Of a DNA stretch of 64,000 nt, positions 35,025-43,352 are shown in pieces (the stretch's first letter is position 1; every line of letters starts with the position of its first letter). The DNA is from Maridesulfovibrio sp. (GTDB lineage: Bacteria > Desulfobacterota > Desulfovibrionia > Desulfovibrionales > Desulfovibrionaceae). The notes under the pieces are model-generated. The model searched no databases and was not told the origin of the DNA. It worked only from the letters and a program-made list of their open reading frames with translations. Made by a program: the position numbers and the translations under genes. The stretch lies in assembly GCF_963666665.1 (NCBI RefSeq), contig NZ_OY762999.1:2113501-2177500 (forward strand). The letters are read 5' to 3'.

Positions 35025-35084
35025 TATGCTTCGCAGCTTCCACTGACAGCTTGTACAATTTTTTAGCAAAGTGATTTTCATACG

Positions 35085-37427
35085 ATGACCGACAACAGAA
35101 TTTCCCGAAGACTGCTCACTGTCACCGGACAGGTGCAAGGCGTTGGTTTCAGGCCCTTTGTTTACAAGACAGCTCTCAAGCATAACCTTTCAGGCACAGT
35201 CCTTAACAGCCCGGAAGGGGTGCTCATAGAATTGCAGGGAAGTGAAGATGCGCTCAATGGCTTTGACCAAAGCTTCAAAAACGACCTGCCAAGACTGGCC
35301 CATATAGTTTCGCTGGAGAAGAAAAATCTCGAAGTTGTCGAAGGAGAGGAACAATTCTGCATTCTGGCCTCAACAGCCGGGGAAGGCCATTGCGTTCTGA
35401 TCAGCCCGGACGTGGCAACCTGCCCGGACTGTTTTGCGGACATGAATGATCCGCAGAACCGCCGTTACGAATACCCGTTCACCAACTGCACTAATTGCGG
35501 ACCGCGCTACACAATTACCAAATCAATTCCCTACGACCGCCCGGTAACTTCAATGGCCTGCTTCGAACTCTGCGACGACTGCCGCACTGAGTATGAAAAT
35601 CCATTAGACCGCCGCTTCCACGCCCAGCCCAATGCCTGCGCTGATTGCGGCCCGAAAGTATGGTTGACCGATAACGAGGGTAATGATCTTGCCGGACCGG
35701 AAACAGCTCTACGCGAACTGGCAAAGCTTCTGACAGAAGGAAAAGTTGCCGGAGTGAAGGGGCTCGGAGGTTTTCATCTTGTCTGTGACGCATCCAACCC
35801 TGATGCCGTACGCACCTTACGTGAACGCAAGAACAGACCGGACAAACCGCTGGCTGTAATGGTCCCTGACGTAGAAGAAGCACGTAAACTCGCCGACCTC
35901 ACAGCCAACGACATTGAGCTTCTGGAAGGTTTGCAGCGCCCCATCGTTCTGGCACCCAAAGGCGATAATTATTCCCTTGCGCCTGAAATAGCACCGGACA
36001 CAGGCTTCATCGGTTTAATGGTGCCCTATACCCCTTTGCATCAGGTACTGCTCAAATATTTCGCAGCCATGAATGATTCAGGTCTTCCGTCAGCGCTGGT
36101 CATGACTTCAGGCAACATGAGCTCCGCTCCCATCTGTATCGGGAACCGTGAAGCCTTGAAAAGACTACCGCATATAGTAGACGTATTTCTCTTCCATAAC
36201 CGTGACATCCTTATTCGGGTAGATGATTCTGTAGCCCGTTCCGTACCCGAATTTAGCGGCGAGCCCGAATCACGCACAGTCTTCATGCGCAGAGCCAGAG
36301 GCTACACACCCGCCCCGGTTTTCCTTGCGCAAAACGGCCCCTGCGTTCTGGGGACCGGACCGGAACTCAAGAATACCCTTTGTTTGACCAAAGGAGATCA
36401 GGCTTTCAGCAGTCAGCATATAGGGGACATGCAGAACCTTGAGACCGCAAATTTCTGGAAGGAAATACGCCAGCACCTGCAATCCATCCTCAAGGTCAAA
36501 CCGGAACTTATCGTCCACGACCTGCACCCTGATTATCTGACCACAGGATTTGCCGAAGAAATTTCACAGACTGAAGGTCTCGAAACAACAGCACTCCAGC
36601 ACCATTATGCCCATATCCACGCTGTGCTTGCTGAGAACAAGCATCAGGGTCCTGCGCTGGGGCTGGCCCTCGACGGAACCGGACTAGGCGAAGACCGCAC
36701 CATCTGGGGCGGAGAATGCCTGCTGGTGGACAATGAAAAGCTGGAGCACAAACGACTGGCCCGTTTCACACACCTGCGCCTTCCCGGTGGAGAGACAGCT
36801 GTACGCGAACCTTGGCGTATCGCCCGTGCAGCAGCAAAGGACCTCGGCCTTGATGCTGACCTTGTTCATGTTCCGAATCAATTTCGTAGCGGCCTGAAAA
36901 TGTTCGATCAGGTCCTTGAAAAGAACATCAACTGCCCGCCCACCAGCAGTTGCGGACGCCTTTTTGACGCAGTCTCAGCCATGCTCGGACTCTGCCATGC
37001 CATATCTTACGAGGGACAACCGGCAATCATTCTCGAGAAGATTCAGGATATGAATGAGCATAGAGCTTACGATTGCCCGCTCGATCAAACTGCCGAACCA
37101 TACGAAATCCGCACCTGTGAACTTTTCAAGCAGGCTTTCACAGATTTTCAAAACGGAATATCCCCCGCAATCATCAGCCGCCGTTTCCATCGCGGCCTGA
37201 TCTTGGGACTAGCTGATTGCGCTGAGCAAATTGCCGACCAAACCGGAATCAAAACGGTAGGCTTAAGCGGCGGGGTCATGCAAAACCTGACCATCGCCGT
37301 AGAACTTCCCATAGAACTCCAAAAGCACGGCCTGACCCCGCTTGTCCACCGCTACCTGCCGCCCAACGACGGATGCATCTCGCTGGGGCAGGCTGTTTAT
37401 GGGCAATTGCTACTTAATAATCGGTAA
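35085..37427 (+). CDS. hypF: Carbamoyltransferase HypF
   Basis: The 780-residue protein has all HypF domains in order: acylphosphatase (about 8-95, GQVQGVGFRPFVYK), two zinc-finger motifs (CPDC/CTNCG and CDDC/CADCG, about 112-190), a YrdC domain (about 205-390) and a Kae1-like domain (HHYAHIHAVLAE, LDGTGLGEDRTIWGGE, GLSGGVMQN). It makes carbamoyl-AMP from carbamoyl phosphate and loads it on HypE for the CN ligands of [NiFe] hydrogenase. It is a single gene, separate from hypDE. Confidence 0.97.
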   Translation: MTDNRISRRLLTVTGQVQGVGFRPFVYKTALKHNLSGTVLNSPEGVLIELQGSEDALNGFDQSFKNDLPRLAHIVSLEKKNLEVVEGEEQFCILASTAGEGHCVLISPDVATCPDCFADMNDPQNRRYEYPFTNCTNCGPRYTITKSIPYDRPVTSMACFELCDDCRTEYENPLDRRFHAQPNACADCGPKVWLTDNEGNDLAGPETALRELAKLLTEGKVAGVKGLGGFHLVCDASNPDAVRTLRERKNRPDKPLAVMVPDVEEARKLADLTANDIELLEGLQRPIVLAPKGDNYSLAPEIAPDTGFIGLMVPYTPLHQVLLKYFAAMNDSGLPSALVMTSGNMSSAPICIGNREALKRLPHIVDVFLFHNRDILIRVDDSVARSVPEFSGEPESRTVFMRRARGYTPAPVFLAQNGPCVLGTGPELKNTLCLTKGDQAFSSQHIGDMQNLETANFWKEIRQHLQSILKVKPELIVHDLHPDYLTTGFAEEISQTEGLETTALQHHYAHIHAVLAENKHQGPALGLALDGTGLGEDRTIWGGECLLVDNEKLEHKRLARFTHLRLPGGETAVREPWRIARAAAKDLGLDADLVHVPNQFRSGLKMFDQVLEKNINCPPTSSCGRLFDAVSAMLGLCHAISYEGQPAIILEKIQDMNEHRAYDCPLDQTAEPYEIRTCELFKQAFTDFQNGISPAIISRRFHRGLILGLADCAEQIADQTGIKTVGLSGGVMQNLTIAVELPIELQKHGLTPLVHRYLPPNDGCISLGQAVYGQLLLNNR

Positions 37428-37437
37428 TCATTAAAAA

Positions 37438-37534
37438 TATTGCTTTTGAATAACATTTACTATTGTCTTTCAATTATTGCTTTACAATAGTTTTGACTAT
37501 TGCTTTACAATAATTTAAAAACAATAGTTATGAG
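37438..37534 (+). repeat. 37-bp tandem repeat with TATTG-N5-CAATA palindromes
   Basis: Two units of 37 bp (37438-37474, 37475-37511) and a decayed third (37512-37534) precede and touch the ATPase start. Each full unit holds two 15-bp elements of the form TATTG-N5-CAATA, starting at 37438, 37461, 37475 and 37498 (spacing 23, 14, 23). The two elements of unit 2 are perfect and identical, TATTGCTTTACAATA. The third unit keeps ACAATAGTTATGAG, which overlaps the start codon. Confidence 0.8.
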
Positions 37535-38660
37535 AAACCCATTCCATACCGACATACTGGAACCTGACCAGCCTTTTTGCAATCGCGTAGATGAACTGCG
37601 CGACTTAACCAGCCATGGGCGAAACGGCATGAACGTTGTTCTTTTCGCACCAAGACGCTACGGCAAAACTTCACTGGTCAAACGCGTGCAGCACCGTTTG
37701 CGCGCTGAAAATATCTGCGTGATCTACGCCCAGTTCATGCGCCTTGTTTCAGTGGAAGATCTGGTACACAGACTGGCTAAAGCCCTCATCAGCGGACTTC
37801 ATGAATATGAATCCATCTTCGAAAAAGGAAAAAGGTGGCTAAGTCACTTCCCTTCCATCCAGACCACTTTCACCATTGATCCGGCTACCGGTATGCCGTC
37901 CTTGGACGTCCAGATGACAAAACGGCAGGTCGATCCCATGGTTGCCCTTGAAACTATCATGGAGGAAGTAGGCAGGTTTCTCGAAAAGGAAGATTTTCAG
38001 GTCTGCATCGCGCTGGATGAATTTCAGGATATTGTGGATATCAAAGAACCGCGCGTTGAAGCCCTGCTCCGTGAACACATCCAACGTCACAAGGCTTCGT
38101 ACATATTCCTCGGCAGCCGCCGCCGGGTGCTGCTCGATATTTTCAACAACCGGGGCAGACCATTCTACCAGAGCGCAATCATGATGGAACTGGACACCCT
38201 GCCCAAAAATGAATGCGTTGAATTCATCGTGGATCAGTTCGCACAGGCCGGGAAGGAATGTTCAGCAGAGGCAGCTGTCGAGATAGCCCGGAAAGTGGAG
38301 CAATATCCCTACTACCTGCAAGCACTGGCTTACCGTGCATTTGAACTCTGCGACAAGGAATGCACTACTGCTGACGTTGCCAGAGCATACGAAACCCTGC
38401 TCGAGAATGAACGCTACGGCTATCAGGGTATCATTCAGGGAATCAGCACCGGGCAACTCAAACTGCTGCGCGCAATTGCCGTAGAAGGGGAAGCCCCGCT
38501 TACTTCAAACAGCTTCCTACAAAGCCACAACCTGACCCTCGGCGGGGTCCAGTCCGCACGCAAGTTTCTCAGTGAGCAGGACTTGATTGAGAAAAAAGAA
38601 AGCGGACATTGGGGGATTGTTGACCCTGTTTTTCGGGCTTGGTTGCAGCAGGCATTTTAA
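37530..38660 (+). CDS. AAA ATPase (archaeal-type ATPase_2 family)
   Basis: The start at MRNPFHTDILEPDQPF (37530) gives 376 residues. Walker A is APRRYGKTSLV (about residue 40) and Walker B is CIALDEFQDI; a sensor-like segment YIFLGSRRR follows, then a helical region and a C-terminal winged-helix-like domain with a conserved VDPVFRAWL end. The family (PF01637-like) is STAND/AAA-like and common in archaea and mobile regions; its function is mostly unknown. It is a single gene with an array of palindromes before it and a terminator after it. Confidence 0.88.
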   Translation: MRNPFHTDILEPDQPFCNRVDELRDLTSHGRNGMNVVLFAPRRYGKTSLVKRVQHRLRAENICVIYAQFMRLVSVEDLVHRLAKALISGLHEYESIFEKGKRWLSHFPSIQTTFTIDPATGMPSLDVQMTKRQVDPMVALETIMEEVGRFLEKEDFQVCIALDEFQDIVDIKEPRVEALLREHIQRHKASYIFLGSRRRVLLDIFNNRGRPFYQSAIMMELDTLPKNECVEFIVDQFAQAGKECSAEAAVEIARKVEQYPYYLQALAYRAFELCDKECTTADVARAYETLLENERYGYQGIIQGISTGQLKLLRAIAVEGEAPLTSNSFLQSHNLTLGGVQSARKFLSEQDLIEKKESGHWGIVDPVFRAWLQQAF

Positions 38661-38823
38661 ACCTATAAGAAAAACAACATAACTAATGAAAGTGTACGAA
38701 AAATAGTTGGGGCATTACTAATTATCTCGCCCCTAAAAGCGTTTTCTCTTCTATAGCTTTATTCAAAACCCCAGAAATATCCACTATTAGCGTTGTACCG
38801 TCTCAAATCGAGGAAAATAAAAT

Positions 38824-38858
38824 TAAAGCCCCGTGCTCTACCGAGCGCGGGGCTTTTT
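38824..38858 (+). terminator. Bidirectional terminator
   Basis: AAAGCCCCGTGCTC and GAGCGCGGGGCTTT form a stem with loop TACC, with A and T runs on the two sides. It lies between the ATPase gene and the convergent receiver gene. Confidence 0.85.
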
Positions 38859-38882
38859 ACTGTAAATTGTAATTAAGTATTC

Positions 38883-39311
38883 CTACCAACCCTTGTGGCT
38901 CAGAATATCCTTAACTTTTTCCTCGGTCTTTTCTTCCACGAGGATCATTTTCTTGGCCTGTGCTTTCTTGATCTTATCGGTCAGCACGTTAATGTCGGCG
39001 GGCTTTTCAACAAAATCCATTGCGCCGAGCTTCATAGCCTCGATGCCTTTCTCTACGGTTGCATGACCGCTGAGCAGGATAACCTGCATTTCGGGTCTAG
39101 ACTTTCTGATATGCTTAAGAGCTTCGATACCATCAATTCCGGGCATCTGGAGATCAAGCACAATTGCATCGAAAGTTTCAGAATCAACCTTGTCGAGAGC
39201 TTCCTGCGGATTGGTACATGCGGTTACATTCATTCCGCGCAGTTCCATGCGTTCAGCCAAACCTTCAACAAATTCCTTTTCGTCATCAACCAGAAGTACT
39301 TTTTCTGCCAT
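38883..39311 (-). CDS. Response regulator (receiver with short tail)
   Basis: The 142-residue protein is a receiver (VDDEKEF, phospho-Asp in VLDLQMPGIDG, LLSGH, VEKPADI) plus a charged tail of about 20 residues. No DNA-binding or enzyme domain is present. It is the last gene of the tetR-sulP-kinase operon. Its receiver resembles those at 40002 and at the C-terminus of the protein at 42126 (shared LSGH/LTGHG and KP(A/V)DI), suggesting duplication. Confidence 0.92.
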   Translation of the reverse strand: MAEKVLLVDDEKEFVEGLAERMELRGMNVTACTNPQEALDKVDSETFDAIVLDLQMPGIDGIEALKHIRKSRPEMQVILLSGHATVEKGIEAMKLGAMDFVEKPADINVLTDKIKKAQAKKMILVEEKTEEKVKDILSHKGW

Positions 39312-39348
39312 CTTTTTCTCTCCACCTGCATGAAGCAGTTTAAAGTAA

Positions 39349-39981
39349 TTAAAAATTAAGAGTTAATATATTGTCCTGCGGGACATATGCGGGTTCGGCG
39401 CCCGCTTTAACGGATATTGATTCAAGCTCGGCCAGCTGTTCATCAGAAATTGCTTCACTCAATCCTGAAATTGCAACGGCCTTAACGCCGCCTGCGGAGC
39501 TTACCTCGATGCCGAGCTCTCCATCCCTGCCGGCACTGTCCATGGAATACTCAAGGGCTTTAGCCATGAGCATCTGAATGGTGAACGGGTCGCCTTTACC
39601 GTTAACCTGTTCGCCCTCTTTTAGAGTTATTGTGACACACTTGCGTGAGGCAATGCGGGTCAACAGGGAAATTACCAGTTCCGTGAGTTCGCGGAAATCA
39701 ACATCGCATACCGGAAGATCCACACTGTGGGCAAACCGGTTCATATTTTTGATGATTCCATCACCTCTCTTAACCTGACCCTGAATTTTCTCCGCCAGTT
39801 TAATCAAACGCTGGGGATCAAGTTCCATGCCCTGTGCAGCCATGAGTGAGAAATCCTGCAACAGGCCTGCATCTTCATTGATGATAGCCAATACGTTTTT
39901 GAGATCATGGGAAATGGCCGCGCTGATCTGCCCGAAAAAGCAGAGTCCGTCACGATCTTTCTGCAATGCTGATGCTCCCAT
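39349..39981 (-). CDS. Degenerate histidine kinase (His domain, no ATP-binding motifs)
   Basis: The 210-residue protein has an H-box, ISHDLKNVLAIINEDAGLLQDF, that closely resembles that of the kinase at 40362 (GVAHEINNPLAIINEKAGLL, given in parts). It has a dimerisation-helix pair and then a reduced ATPase-like domain without the N box Asn or the DxGxG glycines. It has no membrane segment. It may act as a phosphotransfer protein between the receivers on either side. AAGGAG lies before the ATG. Confidence 0.8.
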   Translation of the reverse strand: MGASALQKDRDGLCFFGQISAAISHDLKNVLAIINEDAGLLQDFSLMAAQGMELDPQRLIKLAEKIQGQVKRGDGIIKNMNRFAHSVDLPVCDVDFRELTELVISLLTRIASRKCVTITLKEGEQVNGKGDPFTIQMLMAKALEYSMDSAGRDGELGIEVSSAGGVKAVAISGLSEAISDEQLAELESISVKAGAEPAYVPQDNILTLNF

Positions 39982-40001
39982 GCGATACTCCTTATGGATG
40001 T

Positions 40002-40358
40002 TTATTTGGAACCAAGAGCCTGATTGATTTTTTCAACCAGATCTTCAATCTTAACGGGCTTGACCAGATAACATTCTGCTTCGGCTGCTCCCGCCTTGTA
40101 ATCATCTTCAGAACCGTGGCCTGAAAGAAAAATATATTTCATACCTGAACGAATCTTATTCAATTCGGCCCGCAGCTCCAGCCCGCTCATGCGGGGCATT
40201 TTCACATCCAAAACCGCGAGGTCGTACTCATTATTTTTAACCTTGTCTATTGCTTCCGCCCCGGAACAGGCCCAATCAGCATCAAATCCCCTAAAGGAAA
40301 GTCTCTCCGCCAACGCTGAAACCAGTTCTGATTCATCATCAACCAATAAAATTTTCAT
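40002..40358 (-). CDS. Single-domain response regulator
   Basis: The 118-residue receiver has LLVDDESELV, phospho-Asp in VLDVKMPRMSG, FLSGHGSEDD and LVKPVKI. No output domain is present. The start ATG has GGGGAG upstream. It sits between the two kinase genes and follows the large kinase by three bases. Confidence 0.92.
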   Translation of the reverse strand: MKILLVDDESELVSALAERLSFRGFDADWACSGAEAIDKVKNNEYDLAVLDVKMPRMSGLELRAELNKIRSGMKYIFLSGHGSEDDYKAGAAEAECYLVKPVKIEDLVEKINQALGSK

Positions 40359-40361
40359 CGA

Positions 40362-42101
40362 CTAACTCTCCCCATTTATATTGGGAACAACAGGCAGTAT
40401 GAAGCTGAACTCAGTACCTTTGCCCAGTTGACTCTGAACTTTCATTTCACCGCCAAGGTCCTGTACCAGACCGTAGGTAATGGATAATCCCAGCCCGGTT
40501 CCGCCTGATTGCTTTTTAGTTGAATAAAACGGTTCAAAAATTCTTTTCAGATCTGATTCAGGAATACCGCACCCGTTATCCTTCACTGAAAACAGCACTT
40601 GCCCTTCATCCTCACGCTCAACCCTGATACTCAGGGCACCACCGTCTTTCATGGCCTGAAAGGCATTGTTGATCAGGTTCAGCAAAACCTGCTCAAGCTT
40701 ACCACGGTCAGTAACCACTTCATAAATTTTATCGTCCACATCCACATTGACATCAATACAGCGGTACTCCGCTTCCTTATCCAAAAAACTAAGCACGGTT
40801 TCAATCACCCTGCGGGGATAGACCGGACGAAATTCCATATCGGTCTGGCGGGAAAATCCCAGCAGTCGCTTGGTGATCCGTCCGCAACGCTCAACAGAAC
40901 CGAGAACGGAATCCACGAGTCCAATCACCCGTTCATCTGCATCGTACGCTTTGCTGAAAGTGAAAAGATCTTTAAGCAGCCCTGCTTTTTCATTGATTAT
41001 AGCCAGTGGATTATTAATCTCATGAGCCACTCCCGCAGCCAACCTTCCTATGGAAGCCATACGGTTATGGTGTTCCATCTGCCTCAAGGCCTTGGAACGT
41101 GTCATGTCTGCGATGTAAATGCGATCCACCAGATAAGATGCAACAGCCCACATAACCAGAATGATGACGGCAATACTGATGATGGTGAACCATGTCACCG
41201 TATCGCGAGAGCTCTTCCAACTGCCCATATACTCCGCTTCAGTCTTCACATAGAGAAGCACGAAGGGAGTATTTTTGAGATAGGCATAACCAACAATAGC
41301 CGGAGCACCCTTGCGATAAGAAATTTGTTCAACCTTGGTACGGAAGGATTCTTCGGGGAGTTCAAAACCAATCTTTGAAAAAATATCACCGTTCCATTTG
41401 GACGGAGTCTGCAGAATCCCTTCCCTGTTCACCAGAAAGACGTCTTCCCCTTCAGAAAGGATCAATGAAGAAAGGATTCCGTTAAACTGCTTAGTATCCA
41501 GAGTTGCACGCAGAATCTTAAAATGATTGGTTTTCTCGTCAAGCATATGCTTTAAGGCAATGACAAGGTGAGGACTGTCACGAAAGCCCAGAAAAACCTC
41601 ACTGATGTAAATACCCTGCTCCACTGTCTGTTCGAACCAGTCCTGTCCTGCATATTCCCGGCCCTCAAGATTGTAAGGACCTACGTAGGCAACCTGTTTA
41701 CCGGCCTTATTAATAACACCGAGATCAATGAATCCGCCGAAACTTTTTTTCAAAGAATTCAGCATTTCACCCAGTTTATCAGGATCATGGAAAGAGCGGA
41801 AATCATGCAGTTCAACCAGCAGTTGTAATGCTGATTTCCGCTCCTCCAGAAAGTAGGAAACCGAACGGCGGGTATTGGACGTAGTCCTTGCCGCCTCCAG
41901 GGTATTTTCAGATATGATCGCTCCCCGGGTGACGCTGAAGTCGATGGAAGCCATGATCAAAATGGGAACAAGAGATACCGCAACAAGGATTCCGATACAA
42001 AGCTGCCAGATTCGCTTGTAGTCAAACAGCTGCTTGTAAGGTCCGGCGGACTTGGGGTCCGCATCCCAGAATTCCGGCTTGAATATTCCCTTTATGTTCA
42101 T
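40362..42101 (-). CDS. Membrane sensor histidine kinase (Cache)
   Basis: The 579-residue protein has an N-terminal membrane helix (about 33-53), a periplasmic dCache-like sensor (about 60-300, with YVGPYNLEGREYAGQDWFEQ), a second helix (about 305-328), a HisKA domain (GVAHEINNPLAII) and an ATPase domain (NLINNAFQAM, DNGCGIPE, GGTGLGL). It looks like an active NtrB-type kinase. It probably phosphorylates the receivers encoded beside it. Its ligand is not known; SulP upstream suggests an anion or a transport-linked signal. Confidence 0.93.
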   Translation of the reverse strand: MNIKGIFKPEFWDADPKSAGPYKQLFDYKRIWQLCIGILVAVSLVPILIMASIDFSVTRGAIISENTLEAARTTSNTRRSVSYFLEERKSALQLLVELHDFRSFHDPDKLGEMLNSLKKSFGGFIDLGVINKAGKQVAYVGPYNLEGREYAGQDWFEQTVEQGIYISEVFLGFRDSPHLVIALKHMLDEKTNHFKILRATLDTKQFNGILSSLILSEGEDVFLVNREGILQTPSKWNGDIFSKIGFELPEESFRTKVEQISYRKGAPAIVGYAYLKNTPFVLLYVKTEAEYMGSWKSSRDTVTWFTIISIAVIILVMWAVASYLVDRIYIADMTRSKALRQMEHHNRMASIGRLAAGVAHEINNPLAIINEKAGLLKDLFTFSKAYDADERVIGLVDSVLGSVERCGRITKRLLGFSRQTDMEFRPVYPRRVIETVLSFLDKEAEYRCIDVNVDVDDKIYEVVTDRGKLEQVLLNLINNAFQAMKDGGALSIRVEREDEGQVLFSVKDNGCGIPESDLKRIFEPFYSTKKQSGGTGLGLSITYGLVQDLGGEMKVQSQLGKGTEFSFILPVVPNINGES

Positions 42102-42125
42102 GTCCAGCCCCGGAGAGGTTATTGA

Positions 42126-43340
42126 TTAAGAGTTACGCACCTTGGCGTAAGCGTCCTTAAGAGTCTTGCTGAGCACATCGATATCCACAGGCTTGTTCAG
42201 GTAAGCAAACGCGCCGAGCTCCATACAGGTCTTGCGGTCGTCTTCGGAACCGTGACCGGTAAGGATGATGACTTCGATGTTGGGACGGTCGGACTTAACA
42301 CGACGCAGAACCTCAATACCGTCGATGCCGGGCATCTTCAGGTCAAGGATCATTACTTCAGGTTCATCTTCCTTAACTACATTAAGTGCAGATTCACCAT
42401 CGTAAACAACTGCTGAACCGAGATCACGCAGCAACAAACGTTCAGACAGGGTCTTAACAAATTCACGCTCATCGTCAACCAGCAGGACACGGGAAGGAAG
42501 TTCGAAATCCATGCGGCGATAGATATCAGCCTCATAGTATTCCTTACCGAAGGTCACATCCACACTCTTGACGCCTTCCAAAGGCTCGGCGATTTCGCGC
42601 AGGTCCTTTTCAAGACGCTCAACCATGAGAACTTTCTTATTGATGGCGAGAGTTACCTTGCCATCCTCAGCACTGACGAGAACGTTGTGCCCTTTCGCTA
42701 CCAACGCAGTCTCAACCTGGGCAGCAAGCAGGAAATTCTGAACAGCCTGTCTGGATGCTTCAGTAACTTCCACAGCTGCGTTATTCAGCTGTTCCTTGAT
42801 CAGGGCCACAGATTCATCAGCACCGGTCTTATCTGCAGGGATAATCATATCGTACAGAGATGAAGACCAGGGATCATTCTTCCCGGTTATATCGCGAACC
42901 CATGTGGCACGCTCTTCATCACTATGATGAATTTCTTTTTCAGCCTCGCTTTTGGAAAGCCCGGACTCGTTACGGGCGGTTTCCACCCTCTTCTGCAGGT
43001 CGTCGATAATGCAAACCTTTAAGATATGGCTGATCTCCTGAGACAAGAGCTGGGTAACCATACCTGAGACAAGCAGGGCCTGACCTTCGGCGAGTTTTTT
43101 AGCAAGAGCCAACCGGAGCCACGAAATAGCACGTTCTTTTTCATGGCTGAACTTATTGAAAATGGAAGTCTTGGGAGAAAAAGCCTTAGCTATGGCCTTT
43201 TCACTCATTCCTCCGAGCGCTGCAGCATCAGCCACGAGGTCGCCATCGGTAACAAGCTTGAAATCAATGTCATCGATCAAGCGTTTTACAATGGCATCAG
43301 CCTGACAGAACAGACCGCTGAAGATAAATAGATCTGACAT
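42126..43340 (-). CDS. Cytidylate-kinase-like / BON-like / receiver fusion
   Basis: The start ATG at 43338-43340 has GGAGG six bases before it and is preferred to a TTG two codons upstream; 404 residues. Residues 1-190 resemble the Cytidylate_kin2 fold, but the P-loop position reads SGLFCQADAIVKR with no GxGxGK(S/T), so kinase activity is doubtful. Residues about 205-265 look like a BON domain (ALVAKGHNVLVSAEDGKV, EGVKSVDV). Residues about 284-400 are a receiver (phospho-Asp D333 in LDLKMPGIDG). The gene lies between sulP and the Cache kinase. Confidence 0.8.
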   Translation of the reverse strand: MSDLFIFSGLFCQADAIVKRLIDDIDFKLVTDGDLVADAAALGGMSEKAIAKAFSPKTSIFNKFSHEKERAISWLRLALAKKLAEGQALLVSGMVTQLLSQEISHILKVCIIDDLQKRVETARNESGLSKSEAEKEIHHSDEERATWVRDITGKNDPWSSSLYDMIIPADKTGADESVALIKEQLNNAAVEVTEASRQAVQNFLLAAQVETALVAKGHNVLVSAEDGKVTLAINKKVLMVERLEKDLREIAEPLEGVKSVDVTFGKEYYEADIYRRMDFELPSRVLLVDDEREFVKTLSERLLLRDLGSAVVYDGESALNVVKEDEPEVMILDLKMPGIDGIEVLRRVKSDRPNIEVIILTGHGSEDDRKTCMELGAFAYLNKPVDIDVLSKTLKDAYAKVRNS

Positions 43341-43352
43341 TAGCAACCTCCA

